Positions 30,162 to 42,708 of a DNA stretch of 64,000 nt are shown piece after piece. The notes beneath the pieces are model-generated. The model saw only the letters and a list, made by a program, of their open reading frames with translations. It had not been told where the DNA came from and searched no databases. Position 1 is the first letter of the stretch; each line of letters opens with the position of its first letter. The DNA comes from Colius striatus (Eukaryota; Chordata; Aves; Coliiformes; Coliidae): positions 3,410,001 to 3,474,000 of the forward strand of contig NC_084776.1 of assembly GCF_028858725.1 (NCBI RefSeq). The letters run 5' to 3'. The translations under genes were made by a program, and so were the position numbers.

Positions 30162-30792
30162 TAATCTCACCGGCTTCAGCAAATGCAACCTTCACTGCTT
30201 GGCCAAAAATCCCAGAGTAAGATCCACTATGGAAAGCAAAGGCAAAGCAATGAGGGGCCCAAATCAGAGAAGCTTTTGCCATATGCAGATGGGTTGTCCT
30301 CAAAGGGATGCTTTCCCCAACTGCATCTGTCACTTGTCACCTTCTCGAAGTGATGCCAAGCCCAAAGAAATGGGGATTTGAGCAGGAGAACAATCTGTGG
30401 CAAGTGTGGAACCACGGAATTACCTGCAAGCATTTCTGTATTGCTTTTTTGTCCCTTCCTTTTCTCAAGGGAGGAGTATGAAATGAGGCAAATCTCATGG
30501 GAAATGAGTGAATACTGTCTCCTTTTCGAGGGACTTGCCACATTCGCTGCCAGGGTGATGGTGTCAGACACCAGCTGCCACTTGCAGTGTTCTTCACTGG
30601 TCCCTGAGTCAGCACCCAACATTCCACCTCCAGAGATGTTGTTGCACACTCTGATGAAGGGGGAGGAACATTCCAAAACCAATTTAAAGTGCAATACTCA
30701 AGTGAGAAAAAAAACCCAAGGCAAACCCCACAATAGAAGTTTGCTTAGAAGTGTTTTAGGTCTTATTCTCACTCAAGGCTGGCAAAATCACC

Positions 30793-30806
30793 CCTCTCTC
30801 TCTCTG
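30793..30806 (+). repeat. Short (CT)n run
   Basis: CT dinucleotide microsatellite in intergenic DNA. Confidence 0.7.
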
Positions 30807-33800
30807 CCACAGCACAGCCTGTGATTCACATGCTGGGAAGGAAGCTCCCTTTCCTCAGAGGGCTCAGCTGGGGGCAAAAATTCTGCTGCTCCCCAAAGGC
30901 AATGGCAGTGTGGCTGTTTGCTGGGCTGATGGAGGGGTTTCTAGTGCCACATATTGTATACCACACAATCCAAATAGAACTTCACCAAAGCTTCAATATT
31001 TTCAGTGACACTTCCAGAAACACACTTCTTTTAATAGGGTTCATTTGCTTCTGCCACAAGTGTAACCATATCTGAGGCACTGATTAGGTGTGACTTCAGG
31101 AGAAATCCATCAGAAGTGGTTATGAAAGCAATTAGTAATAAGAACAGGGCAGAAGGAGAGAAAGAGCTCAGGCCAGCAATGAAACCACCCCAAAACACCT
31201 TGGATCAATTACTCATTCCTTTGGGATACATCATTTGGCATTCTTGTGCCTGATTGACACTAACACCATTAAAAGATTGGTAATGAATTTCCAGTGCTAT
31301 ATAAATCACATGGAAATGTATTACCTTTAATACAGGCTTTAATAATTAATGTTGTCTAAACTGCTTTCCAAAACATGACCTTTTAAATTTGATTGCTGTG
31401 GCCAGAGCCATCCCTCATCCTGCAAGCAGCCTGTTTTCCAGCCAGCCCAGGTGGCTCCATGGGGCCATGCTGAGGAACCTGGATAGGTCCCAGTCCTGGA
31501 GACTGGACCTGTCTGGGGTTATATTGCCATTCTCTCTGCTCCTTCTGCAGAGGGTTAACAGAGTACACAGTGACAGACAGCAGCTCATTGAAGAGTCGTG
31601 CCCTCTGCCCAGTGAAGTACTGCAACTTGGGCACTTCATGCTCTTTCCAACCTCCTTCCCTCCAGTGTGGTGGACCCATGGGCTGGGCAGCTGTGCCCAC
31701 TGACCCTAAGCTAAAAGCTGCAACCAGCCAAACTGCTGGGGGAAAACTCCTGACCAGGCACATCCTCAGCTTTTACTACCTCAGTTGAAACCCAGGTGAT
31801 TGCAGAGGGTGTTTTATGTTGAAGTCTGTAGCTGCGGTCCGCACGTGCGCCTGTGTTGTGCCGTGAGTCAGAGCCTCTGGAGAGCCTGCCAAGGGCTCTG
31901 CACTTCTTCTTTTTTAGGCTTTCTCACAGCATGTGGGTGCAGAGATAAAAATAATGTTGCACCTCTCCCTATGCTTCCTCCCGAGCAGCAGCTCCAAGCA
32001 GAGGGATGTGCAGGAGAAACAGCAAAAGGAGCTTCAGCTCCGCCAGCCCACAGGAGTTAATTCCTCTAATTCAGTCTTGGTGCAAGCAGGATGTGAAAAT
32101 CTTCCCCAGAGGTGGGAGAGTGGCTGCTGCTTTTTGGTGCTGTTTTCCCTCTTTTTGTACTTCTAGTGCTCAAAAGTTAAAGAATTAGTAATGTTGCTGC
32201 TGGGATAAGGAGCAGATGTTGTACTCCTGCCATATAGCAGGACTCAGTTGGAGCAGCCCATCCCAAACTTGCATCCCATTTGCACAGGAGCAGTGGATGC
32301 TGTGACTGTGGGTTCAAACCTCAGGCTGCTGATGCCACTTTTGCTATCCAGTGAGAAATCTGTCCTACAAATACCCTCTCATGGAGAGAAAAGCTCAAAA
32401 GTCTCTCTAGCAAGTGGTTACCAACCCTTGGAAGCTGTACAAAGCAGTGAGCCGGGGCTGCTGCACATCTCTGCTGTGCTCCAGCCTCTCCTTAAGCCTC
32501 CTCTGGCTGTGCTGCCCACGAAATGACAAAATATAGCAAGCACTGAAGCAGCTGGCATGGAGCATCCCTCACCTCCCACACATGTCACAGCAGCTTCAGC
32601 ATCGTGTCACCAGTTCATTGCATCTACCTGCTCTCTCTTCTCTTTCCTCAGGCAAATGCTACCATCCTGGCTGGTGCAGACTTCCCCCTCCTGTGCCCAA
32701 AACACCTCTTCCAGCCTGATATACAATTAAAGTTGGTCCAATACTGGACTAAAACCACACATGGACTCAAGGAGCAGCTACCCACAGTGCAGCACATGCT
32801 GAGCTGTTTGCTGAACAGATTTGCTGTCTGAACAATTTAGCATAAAGCAAATTAGGAGTGGGAGGGGAGGCAAACCAGGGGTTTCCTATCAGTTCATGGC
32901 CCACCTACAGGAATTAAACACTTATAACTGAAAGGACACAGGCCTTCAGCACCCCACTGCACTGCTGACAGCCCAGGGAGAGCTGCTGTAAAGAATTGCT
33001 TCTGGACTGGGCCATTAATGTGCTTAAATGCCTTCTCACTAGTAAGACTTAACCTTGGGTGCATTCTAAAAGCTGCTTAGGTGTCCATGAAGCTTCATGC
33101 TTCCACACTGTTTTTGAACATGGTGTGGAAGGTTGCTCCATCAGCAAGAGGGCAGTCAGGGCTGCTCTGGTTGGGACAAGCTGCAGCCCTGCAAAGACTG
33201 ACACAGCTGCAGCATGTCCTGTGATGTGCAAGATCCCTCCCCACTTCACTCACCCCACATGTGGCTGTCCTGGAGGATTCTCCCTCTCAGGGAGGAGGGG
33301 GCTTGGCAGGAAATAGAGAAAAGTGAGGAGGTGGAGGCAATGCTGCTCTGGAGATGCTGAGATGGCATCTGATGGTGTTAGGTACAAAAAAACCCACAAG
33401 AGCCCTGAGATGCAAAGTGCTAATTGTCCTGCCTGGGACAGCCACCCTGAGCTCCTGGCCAGGAGAAGGGGTTTTGGCTTCAGCTTCACCATCTTCTTGC
33501 CATTAGCAAATGTGGCTCTGGATAGCTGCTAATGAGGTAGGAGAGCTTAATGATGTGTCTGGGGTTTGGGGAGGCAGCACCAGTGCCCTCCTGTAGCCTG
33601 GTCCTGGCATGTTGGTGGGAAATGCTCCTGGTGTGAATGCTGGCACTGGGCATGTGCTTTGCCACAGCAGAATTGGCTGTGTGAGAGCAGCAATGGAAAA
33701 TCCATCTGAGTGTTTTAGCTCAAGTACATTTGCATAGAAGCAAAGAGGGAGAGAGAAGAGAGTGAAGCCCACAATGTGTGTTTCTAATTGATTATATGCA

Positions 33801-35700
33801 TGACTGCTGGGGGCCTCTTACACTGTAATGGTTAATTATGTCACTGGCTGTATGTGCTGCAGCCTTATTTATATTGTATTCAAATAATCCTGCACAGTGG
33901 TCAGGCAGCTAATACAGCAGATTGCCTGTCTGGAGAAAAATGAAGGCTTTGTTTGATTGGGGTTTTTAAACAATATAGAGAAAAGAAAAATGATGAACAA
34001 CCAATTATTGTATTGAAATAATGTACCCTGCCAGAACATGATGAACATCCAGGTCTAACCTGTCTCTTGTAGCTTTTTACTTTATTGGTAATTCCCTGCT
34101 GATTAGCTCCATCTCAGGGAAGCTGCTTCCTCCTCCTCTCCCCTGGGGCTGTGTGGGGCCAGGAATCCCTGAGGACATCACTTCTCCCACTGCCTTTTTC
34201 CTGTGCAGAATCCATTGTGTGACCAAGACCCTGCTCTCTCCCTGCTGTCCATTTCCCTCATGGATTTTCTACCTTCAATACTTCCTCAAATGCAGTTGAG
34301 AGGGACTAAATACCTTTGGGGATTGTTCTGAGAGCTCCAGCTGCAAGGAAGGATACACTGAAAGCTGTAGTTTCTGCAATGCCAGCCAGCTCTTCCTTAG
34401 GGAGCTGAGAGATGAGCCCAGGAAAATGTGCTGAATTCACTACAGTTTAAGTACCACTGTAATTTTGTGTGAAAGAATGTATGCAGAGGTGCAGCCTCTC
34501 AAAGACAAATAACCAGTGTGCTCTGGCTGTCAGCTGGAGTCCTACTGGGAGGCAGGTTTCCACCAGCCTGGATCTCACTGGGGCTTTGCAGTACTCAGCT
34601 CCACCACCCTCTGGCTGGAGTAATCAAAACTTACACATCTGCATTTGCTTCTATTGTTCCTGTAAATCAAAACAGAGCTCAACAAGCCAGTGCACATGGC
34701 TCCACTGGCTTCAAACAAGCCATCCAACCAACACCTCCTCTGCATCTCGTATCTCACTTCATTTTGAGTTGTTCCATTTAAGATACTCATGTTTTGCTAA
34801 CTGAGGGTGTCTTGGGCAGAGATGCAGCATGTTTTAGCCAGGGCACTGGGATTTGGTTACCCAGTACTTACTAGAAACTGAAATTATTTGACTTTTAATG
34901 AACAAATTGCTTTTGTTGTTTTCCTGCTGGGAAATCTCAGCAGTGCCTTCCCTGGGAGCCACCTTGCTGGGACCTGGCTGGAGAAGTGAGCCTGGCATGT
35001 CCAAAGCCCTTGCACATAATAAGCTCTTGCTGCAGAAATCACTGTACAAATCTGAGCTTCAGTTGCTGTGATGGTGGCCATGAGGTGCCCTCAGCCCTGC
35101 TGCCTGGGCTGGCAGCTCACAGAGCAGGAGTCATTCTCATGCTGTGTGGCCATCTTCTTGTCCTTCCCACTGTATCTAAGGAAGTGTCCCATTGCTGGAC
35201 ACCCTGATGGAGCTGCATCCTTATTGTTGGCTCTGTTGCTAGTTTTTTATGTGTTTTGGCTGAATCACTCCATTTGGCTGTGACTTCCAGAAGCTACAGC
35301 ATCTGCCTCTGTGTCCCTCTCTCCTCTAGCCCTGGCTCCCTCCCTGCCCTGGTCTCAGCCCTGCCAAGCTGGCTTTCTCCAGCATATTGGCTTTCTCGAG
35401 CATGCTGGCTCGCTGCTCTCCCATCCTCCCCATTGTCTGCTGTGTCCTTAGCTGTGGATCTCTTTGATGCCGGTGGCTGGGGTCAGTTTTCCCACGAGTT
35501 GTGTCCAGGGCAGCACAACCCACCCAGCGCTTCTGCCTGTCCCACCCCAGAGGGGCTGTGTTTATCCAGGTGGAGAGCACAGAGGGGCTGGGGGTGGTGA
35601 TGGAAGGGGGAAATGCAGAGAGGGGCAGAGGCAATGCTGGCTCCCACCCCTGTACCTGTGGGGAACTGGAGCCATCAGCCACGACTGGGGACAGATTGGG

Positions 35701-35935
35701 GGGTAGATGGGGAAAGGAGAAGAAAGGAAGGGGAGGTTAGAAAGTGGGAGAATAAAGAGAAAGAGGGGAGAGAGGAATGGGGAAAGGAAGGGTAGAGGGA
35801 ACAGGAGGAGGAAGGAGGACTGGATGGAGAAAGAGGGAGGGAGCGAAGGGGGAGGGAAGAAGGGAAGGATGAAGAAAGAGAAGGAGGGCTGAAGGGAGGG
35901 AGGGAAAGGGGGTACGGCAGGAGGGAGGGAGAGGT
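35701..35935 (+). repeat. Polypurine tract of about 235 bp with G-quadruplex motif
   Basis: The plus strand is almost entirely A/G (GGAAAGGAGAAGAAAGGAAG and similar) with few pyrimidine interruptions. It ends at the CpG island. At 35,894-35,912 it contains GGG A GGG A GGG AAA GGGGG, a textbook intramolecular quadruplex pattern. Such tracts can also form triplex (H-DNA) and often flank promoters. Confidence 0.9.
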
Positions 35936-35939
35936 GGGC

Positions 35940-36032
35940 TGTCCCCGCCGGCACCATGTGATGCCCTCTCCTCCCCGGGCTCTCCGGGCGCGGAGCATCC
36001 CCGAGGCCGCGGGAGCAGCGCCCGCGGGGCCG
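35940..36032 (+). other. CACNG5: Candidate CACNG5 non-coding first exon (5' end unknown)
   Basis: The right border is the GTGAGT donor at 36,033. The left border is a guess because no transcription start can be read from the sequence. There is no matching coding start, so it would be 5'UTR spliced to the acceptor at 49,901-49,902. Confidence 0.3.
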
Positions 36033-36600
36033 GTGAGTGCCGGGGGGCGGGACGGGACCGGGCCCCTTCCCACGCCCGGGACACGCGGCTCCCGGGGACG
36101 GGGACGGCAGTCCTGGGAGCGGCTGCGTGAGGCATTCCCGAATTGGGTGCAAAACCCGCAAAGTTTAAAGCCGGAGAGGGAGGATGGGGCGGTCGGGGAG
36201 GTGCCGCCGGGTGCGGAGCGGCTGCGTTTAGGCTCTGTATTCCCGTATCTTCCATAAGCTCCCTGCGCCGCAGCTGAGCCGGTTGTGCCCTCGGGGTTGT
36301 GGGGATGGGTCGGTGTGGGGTGAGGGGACCAGGCACCTGCGGGAACGGCCGGACCCGGGTGCGGCGCCCCGGCGGCGGTGCCGCGCTGCCGGCGTTACCT
36401 GCGCGGTTGCACCGTCTCTCGCTCCCCTGGCACCGCTCAGAGATGGGAGCAAGGGTTTGCCGGAGCCCTGGCTGAAAGAAAGCCCAGGGTAGACCTCAGC
36501 ACATGGGGAGCCGCTAAAAATCCGTGTCTTCGGGGCTTTGTCAGAGACACAGAGGCCATCTCGGGCACTGTGAGCATCCCTCTCTGCATCGGCGACTTTT
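35940..36600. promoter_or_regulatory. CACNG5: CpG island, probable CACNG5 promoter
   Basis: CpG dinucleotides are dense over about 660 bp, whereas flanking DNA is CpG-poor. The core is 36,000-36,420, with repeated GCGG and CCGG and GGGGCGG-type Sp1-like sites. It contains a good plus-strand splice donor (GGCCG|GTGAGT at 36,033), so a non-coding first exon is likely. It is the only CpG island seen between PRKCA and the CACNG5 coding exons, and human CACNG5 is known to have upstream non-coding exons. A minus-strand donor-like CAG|GTAAC near 36,398 leaves divergent transcription possible. Confidence 0.6.
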
Positions 36601-39600
36601 GAGCTGAGGAACAGAAGTGTGTTTTTCACAGAGAATAGAAAATCTGCTGGAAGTCAGAGGCTGCCAGCAGTTTTCAGTGTAGTAAACCCCTTGGAGAGAG
36701 GAGTGTAAATTCAAGTGAGGCTATCTGGGAAAAACCCGACATGGTTGTTAAGTGAAGTAAAGTAGAGAGCGGGGGGAGAAAAACCCCAACAGCCCAAAAC
36801 CCGCTGGATCATGTGTTACCATAAGAACAGGCAAATGGGGACATGGAATCTGTCTTCACTTCTCCACATGCTACTTATTCATAGCCTGTGGAAGATGGTG
36901 AAATGTGGTGTTTCAGGCACGGTGGCTGTGAGCAGGGAGGGTTTCTGACATGCTGATCAGCTACTGATTAATGGCCTGGCATTTGGGGAAAACTTCATCA
37001 CCCTCTGATACATGATGAGTTTTGCAGCTTTTAGGGCTGGGACTGTCAGGCATAAAGCAGCAGGAGGCTCCTTGGTGGTGTCTGAAGAGTGGGAGTGAGC
37101 TGCAGCACCGATGTCCCCATCATGTCCCTCCCACTCCCCCTGAACCTCCATGGGGAAGAGGGCAACAGAGAGGGGTCTTGCTGGAGCTGGCAGGTGACCT
37201 GCATGGTGCAGGGGAGCCTTTGGGAAGGGCAGAGAGGGCATTGCTTTCCCTGAAAGTGGCACCATTTCAGCAAGAACACAGGGAAGGGAGTATTTCCACT
37301 AAAAAGGAGTATTTCTGCTGAGTTTAGTGTGGTAGCACTGGGTGCTGGTGGCGTGACCTGGGCAGGCAGCTTTGCTGGAGGAGCATCCTCATGTTTCTAT
37401 CACTTTGGCTTCACAAGTGCTGTGTGTTTGGGCTCCCTTCAGAGGCTCATCTGCTGCTGGATTTTAGGGGCTCTCTTTCAGTCTGTCACATCATCACCCA
37501 CGTGAAAAGCCAAAGGACAGGAGTGTCTCTCAGTGCCCATCCTGCTGCCATCGCGCCTTCCCCTCGACTGCTCCACCTGGCATCCAGGGCACAGAAATCC
37601 TTCTGTGCATTTATTTCTCCAATGCCTTGCTGCATTAGTGTAGCTGTTGAATATATTCATTGAGCTGAATGAATCCCCACCTGGCAGCATCCATACCACA
37701 GCATTTGCAGCTTCATCTTCATTTGTGGAGAGGGAAAGGAATATAAAGTACAAGAGGGAAATAATGCACAAGGCCCACAGAGGCTTCAATGGTATTGGCA
37801 AACTGTGAGCTGCACAAGTGTGAGGCTGGAGTGAGCCCTGGGAGCCTTTCCTAAGTTAGATGGGAAGATTTAAAGCCCTGGGTTTTAAGGTGGCATTTTA
37901 AAAATAACTAGGTGATGAAATCTAGGGCAAAAGTTATCTGAGAGTCTTAATCACATGGAAATGAAAAGGTGTTTGGGTTCTAGGTGTGCTCTAAAAAGAG
38001 GATTTGGAATCAAAGCCACATGGATTTTTACTGCTCTGTAGCCACAAACTCCTGACATTTACTATAAATATTTACTGGGAAAATGGGATTTGCTGATAGA
38101 CCACACTGATGCATTGCCAGGCTTGGAAAATGGGCTGTCACAGATGAGTGAGGTTTGTGTCTGGTCCTTTTGGATGATGGGACTTGTGGCTTTTTCTTTA
38201 TTATGAGGGAGATGTCATTGCTCATCAGTGAAAAACCTCATTAGAGCAATGCTCGTGGCTGCACTGAGGGGAGTTACTTGGGCAGCAGAGCAGATGGCAT
38301 CCACTGCCCCAAGCCAAGGTGTGGGTAACTTCTGTGTCCCACTCGAGACACATCCATTGGTGCTGAGTGACATCCTCACCATCCCCAGCCACAGGGAGCA
38401 GAGGCTCCAGCCTGCCAGGGTAGTACCTCACTCACCCTCAAAGCTCTACAAGTGGGCAGCCCCACAGCTCTGCCTTCTGCTCAGGAGACATTAAGTGCTT
38501 ATAGAAAAACAGATGGACAGCAGATGTCCAGTTTCTCTGTGGTAGCTCTGGCTGGGAGTATCTCTGCTCAGAGAGGTGTGGTAAGTTATGTTGGGTGGAA
38601 GTGGCCTGAGCATGGAATTGCAGCAGAGTCCTGGGTGGACATCCATGTCCCCGTGCCTTCTCCTGCTGGCAGGACAGAGGGGACAGCAGAGCTGTGGGCA
38701 GAGTGGGTAGAAACCTCCCCTTTGTGTCAGTTAGAAAATTAGGTTTAGATGGGAGGAGAGTCTCTGTGTGGGTTTGGTTATTAACAATTCAGCAACAGAG
38801 GTTGATCCCTTAATGCCAACCTAGGTGAGATATTCCAGCCACGGCTTAGGCATGTGCAGATAGCAGGAGTCTTTCAGTCTGCTCTTTCTCAGGACAAAGT
38901 CACACCCTGGGTGCCACATCCCAAGAAAAGCTGAGCTCTCTGTAAGGATTAGCACTCCAGGGACTGAAATACAATACAGAAGCAAACATTTTTAACTGTT
39001 TGGGAAATACTTGCTGTGATGCTCAAGGTGATGCTCAATTTGGACACCACAGACTGTACTGGAGACAGGTGAGAAATGCCAATGCGGGGGCCAGGCACGA
39101 AGCAGGATGGGAAATCCTGGAGCATCCTCTGCCAGGTCTCACAGAGTGACAAGTCTGTGAACATCCTGCTCATGTCACACCTAAAAGTATGACTTGAAGC
39201 CTGTTGTCTTCAAGACAGACCTTCCCAGGGTCTGAGTGAAGCTCTGGCAGGACTGGCAGCTGCTCAGCCTTCCTCTCCTGCTGCAATGCCTTTTCCCAAG
39301 TGAGGGAGGATGCCATCACTTTCTAGAGGAGCAGAAAGCTCTGTCTTTTGCACTGCCAAAATACCTCACCCAATTCTGCTGTCATTTCTTGCCATCTCCA
39401 GCTTCAGCTTGTGTCAGATTTCCTCCTGTTCCTGCTGCCACGGAAGCTCAGCAGTGGTGGTGGCTCTTGAGGGGATGCTCAGAGCTGCACTGACTTTATT
39501 TTCAATAGAGAACATTCTTGGTAGCTGTTGGGAGTCCCTGGAAGCTGCAGGCAGAAGCAACACAGCAAATCTAACCTAGAAAACTGGGTGATTTGGAAAG

Positions 39601-41967
39601 TTATGTTAAATCCTGATGATGCTGCAGTTACTGCTTGGGAAGCAGCACGTCTCCTGAGGCTCAGAGGTGAGCTACAGGCAGGAGAGAAATTGGGACAAAG
39701 CTGACCTTTTCTGTGTGATTACTGAAGGAAGGTGGGGATGGCTGGAGAGGAAAGCAATGCCAGTGTCATGTGTTTCAACTGTTTTACAGTTCTTACTGTA
39801 GAATATCTTCCAGATAAGAAAATACCATCATATAGGTGACAGGAGAGGTACTGCTAGGTGGGTGCTACAGGGACATGATGATGTAAAAGGGATGATGTAA
39901 GCAGGAGCAGAGTGTAGGTGAAGACCAACTCCACACAGACCAGGTTTCACCTGATAATGGGTTCTAGCCAGAGGAAAGGATGGAGAAAGAGTGAGGCTGA
40001 GTTTATTCCCTGCCTAACATTCCTAGGATGTGACTGTGCTGAGCAGGGCAGGCAGCCCATGTCCTCCCTTGGTACCCATCTGTGCTTTTCCAACCAGGTC
40101 ATGCTGCTTGTGCCTGGGCTCCATGCTCTGGGTGTTTTTTCCTATCCTGTCTACTGGGACATTTACAGTTAAATCCTGGAAATGGCAATGAATCTTGCTA
40201 AAATCAAGGCAGTAGAAAGTTTTATATCTCCAGCGATGTATAAATGCTTATTATGTACTGTAAGTTCACATAACCTGAGTATTAAATCCAACGAGCTACA
40301 CAAAGCAAAGACCTTTCTTGTGAGAAGATGAGACCAAACTTCTGCAGCTGCTCAGCATCAGATCTAGAGAGTCTGTGCACAAAGACCCCATCAGCAGCAT
40401 GTGAGGGGCTGTGTCCCGGACTGCTTGAGCAAAGCCAGATGGAGCAGCCGTTGTGCTCGGTAACTGGATTTAGTGGCAGCCACAACTGCTGCTGGGTTAT
40501 TAAGATGTTTGTCTGAGGAATGGATGATACAGCCCTTCTCTGCTTTCTTTATGCCATCAGCTCAGTACTCGGAGGCTTTGCAGGAAAGCTGGTTTCTAAG
40601 TGGGGAAGGGGGAATGCAGCCTCCTGGATAACAAGGTGTCTGCTTCGTGCTTGCCATGGTGTTTAATCACTCCGAGGGGACAGGGGCCTTGGCAGCTGCG
40701 GCTGACGTGTTGCCCGCCCAACACCCCACTCAGCTGCAGCCTTGGGCCCCAGAGATACCAACAGCACTCTGGGGATTTCGTGCTTTCTCTCATTTATCAC
40801 ACTGAAACAGTTCATGAAACCACTCCAGCTGCCAGCACTGGCAGGAAGAGCTGAGGCAGGGGAAGAGCAGTGGCAGGCAGCCCTGCCTCCCCTGCACAGG
40901 TACCTGGGGCCAATACACCAGGGAGGCGGAAGAGTTTTAATTAGCTCTTGATGCTATTTTTAACCTCCACTGCTTAATTTAGCGCCAACTGCCAGGCACT
41001 GATCATTAAGAGGAAGAGAAGGAAGTGGGGGTGTTGGCCCCTCTCTGCTGAGCAGCCACATCCCCTGGAACCTTGGCTGCAAACTGGGGCTTCTGAGACC
41101 TTCTGTAGGAGCAGAAGTTTATTGCCCAGAGAAATTTCATGCACTAGCATCTGTAATACACAGCTCCTGCAGGGATGATGCTGCATTTGCGGGTTGTGTT
41201 CGTACCTCCTTCATGTTAAAACAACATAAATAACTTCTCAGGAAGGAAATAAATAAGTTTCTCGGGAAAAGACACGTGAGATGTTCAGTCACACTGTGAC
41301 CTGCCTTGCTGCTTGGAGGAACACAGAGAAAAGCTCTCACACTGCTAGAAACAGGCTTATTCTCCTCTATTTAATACACAGAGCCATTGCAGGACCTGTG
41401 AAAGTGAACAAGAAGCAACTGTTACGGATTTAATATCCCCCTAGGCTGGCCCACCTTTGGTCCTGGTGTGAGACGGATGCTCTCCAGCCATCACATAGGC
41501 AGACAGCAAGTTGCCCTTGTGTGTCCCTGCAGCTGGCTCTGCTCAGGCTCCCTCTGTGCTGGCCAGGGCAAGCAGAGGGAAGCACTGCCCAAGCCAGAAG
41601 AGGGTCACTGGATCGTCAGGTTACTGGAGTTTATATATTTAGGGCATAAAGTACAACCTGTAATATACAGCACCCAGAGGATAACGGGCAAGCACAGCTC
41701 CACACAACACGCAGCAACCACACTTCTGCAGCTCTTATGGCAAAGTCCCCAGCTGGTTTGCTTTGCAGCACTAGATATTCCCCCTTTCATTCTGCTTTTG
41801 TAGTTCTTTGTAGGGTGTTGAAACCAGCAGTTTGACTCATGTCCCCGACTGTGAGCACTGTGACACGCTGCAAGTAGGTGAATATTGTGTGTCAGCTTTG
41901 CTATGCAGAGAGTGAGAGGGAGTTAAGGGCTCAGCTATTGTTAGCAATGTAAACTTTGAATGTGTGT

Positions 41968-41995
41968 ACATATATATACCTATAAATATATATAG
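41968..41995 (+). repeat. TA-rich simple repeat
   Basis: Interrupted (TA)n run flanked by TG dinucleotides. It lies about 30 bp before the approximate left end of a CR1 copy. Confidence 0.65.
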
Positions 41996-42024
41996 ATGCA
42001 GTTTAGACCTGGAGAACTGGATTT

Positions 42025-42708
42025 TGGGCACAAGTCCTGCCACAACAACTCTAGGAAATGCTACAGGCTGGGGCAGGGGGGCTGGAAAACTGTCTGGTGG
42101 AAAAGGACCTGGGAGTGTTGATCAACAGCAGCTGAATATGAGCCAGCAGAGTGGCCAAGAGGGCCAGTGGCATCCTGGCTTGTATCAGAAATAGTGTGGC
42201 CAGCAGGACCAGGGCAGTGATTATGCCCATGTTCTCGGCACTGGTGAGGCTGCACCTTGAGTGCTGTGTTTCTGACTGAACAGTGCAGCTGGGGAAGGGG
42301 CTGGAGCACAAGTCTGATGAGGAGAGTATGAGGGAACAGAGGGGGTTTAGTCTAGAGAAGAGGAAGCTGAAGAGAGATATGAGCACTCTCTGGAGATACT
42401 TCTTGAAAGGCAGTTGTAGCCAAAGGGAGGTCAGTCTCTGCTCCCAAGTAATGAATGACAGGGCCAGAGGAAATGGCCTCAAGTTTCCTCAGGGGAGGCT
42501 GAGATTGGAGATGAGGAAAAACTTCTTCTCTGAGGGACTTACAGCCCAGGCTGCTCAGGGAGATAAGGGAGTCTCCAGCCCTGGAGCTATTGCAAAGCCA
42601 TGGAGCTGAGGTGCTGAGGGCCATGGGTTAGTAGTGGGCTTGGCAGGATGAGGGGAAGGCTGGGATTTAAAGGTCTTTTCCAACCAAGATGATTCTATGA
42701 TTCTATAT
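42025..42708 (+). mobile_element. CR1 LINE, longest copy in the window (about 680 bp)
   Basis: It starts in CR1 ORF2 coding sequence (CAAGTCCTGCCACAACAACT and GAAAAGGACCTGGGAGTGTT segments). It passes the GGACCAGGGCAGTGATT block and ends with CTTTTCCAACCAAGATGATT plus ATTCTATG octamers. Its frames are broken and it is 5'-truncated. Same subgroup as 52,388 and 61,963. Confidence 0.9.

Larger units (their letters stand above)
28376..35700. other. Intergenic region PRKCA-CACNG5
   Basis: About 7.3 kb without a recognisable gene or RNA. It contains one plus-strand CR1 fragment (29,350-29,750), a TAATTA-type inverted repeat at 30,142-30,161, a short CT repeat near 30,793-30,806, and locally AT-rich blocks near 31,240-31,360 and 33,780-33,960. 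The open frames present look random. Confidence 0.75.

Noticed and set aside
30227..30694. 155-codon minus-strand open frame in intergenic DNA
   Set aside because: No domain, no splice sites, and an overlapping plus-strand frame of similar length. Consistent with chance.
35934..36257. 107-codon frame starting at the CpG island
   Set aside because: Arg/Pro/Gly-rich translation typical of CpG islands. It crosses the likely GTGAGT donor and has no domain.
35562..36336. Two 199-codon minus-strand frames rich in Pro, Ser, Leu and Phe
   Set aside because: They are the complement of the polypurine tract and CpG island. Stop-free length follows from base composition, not coding selection.
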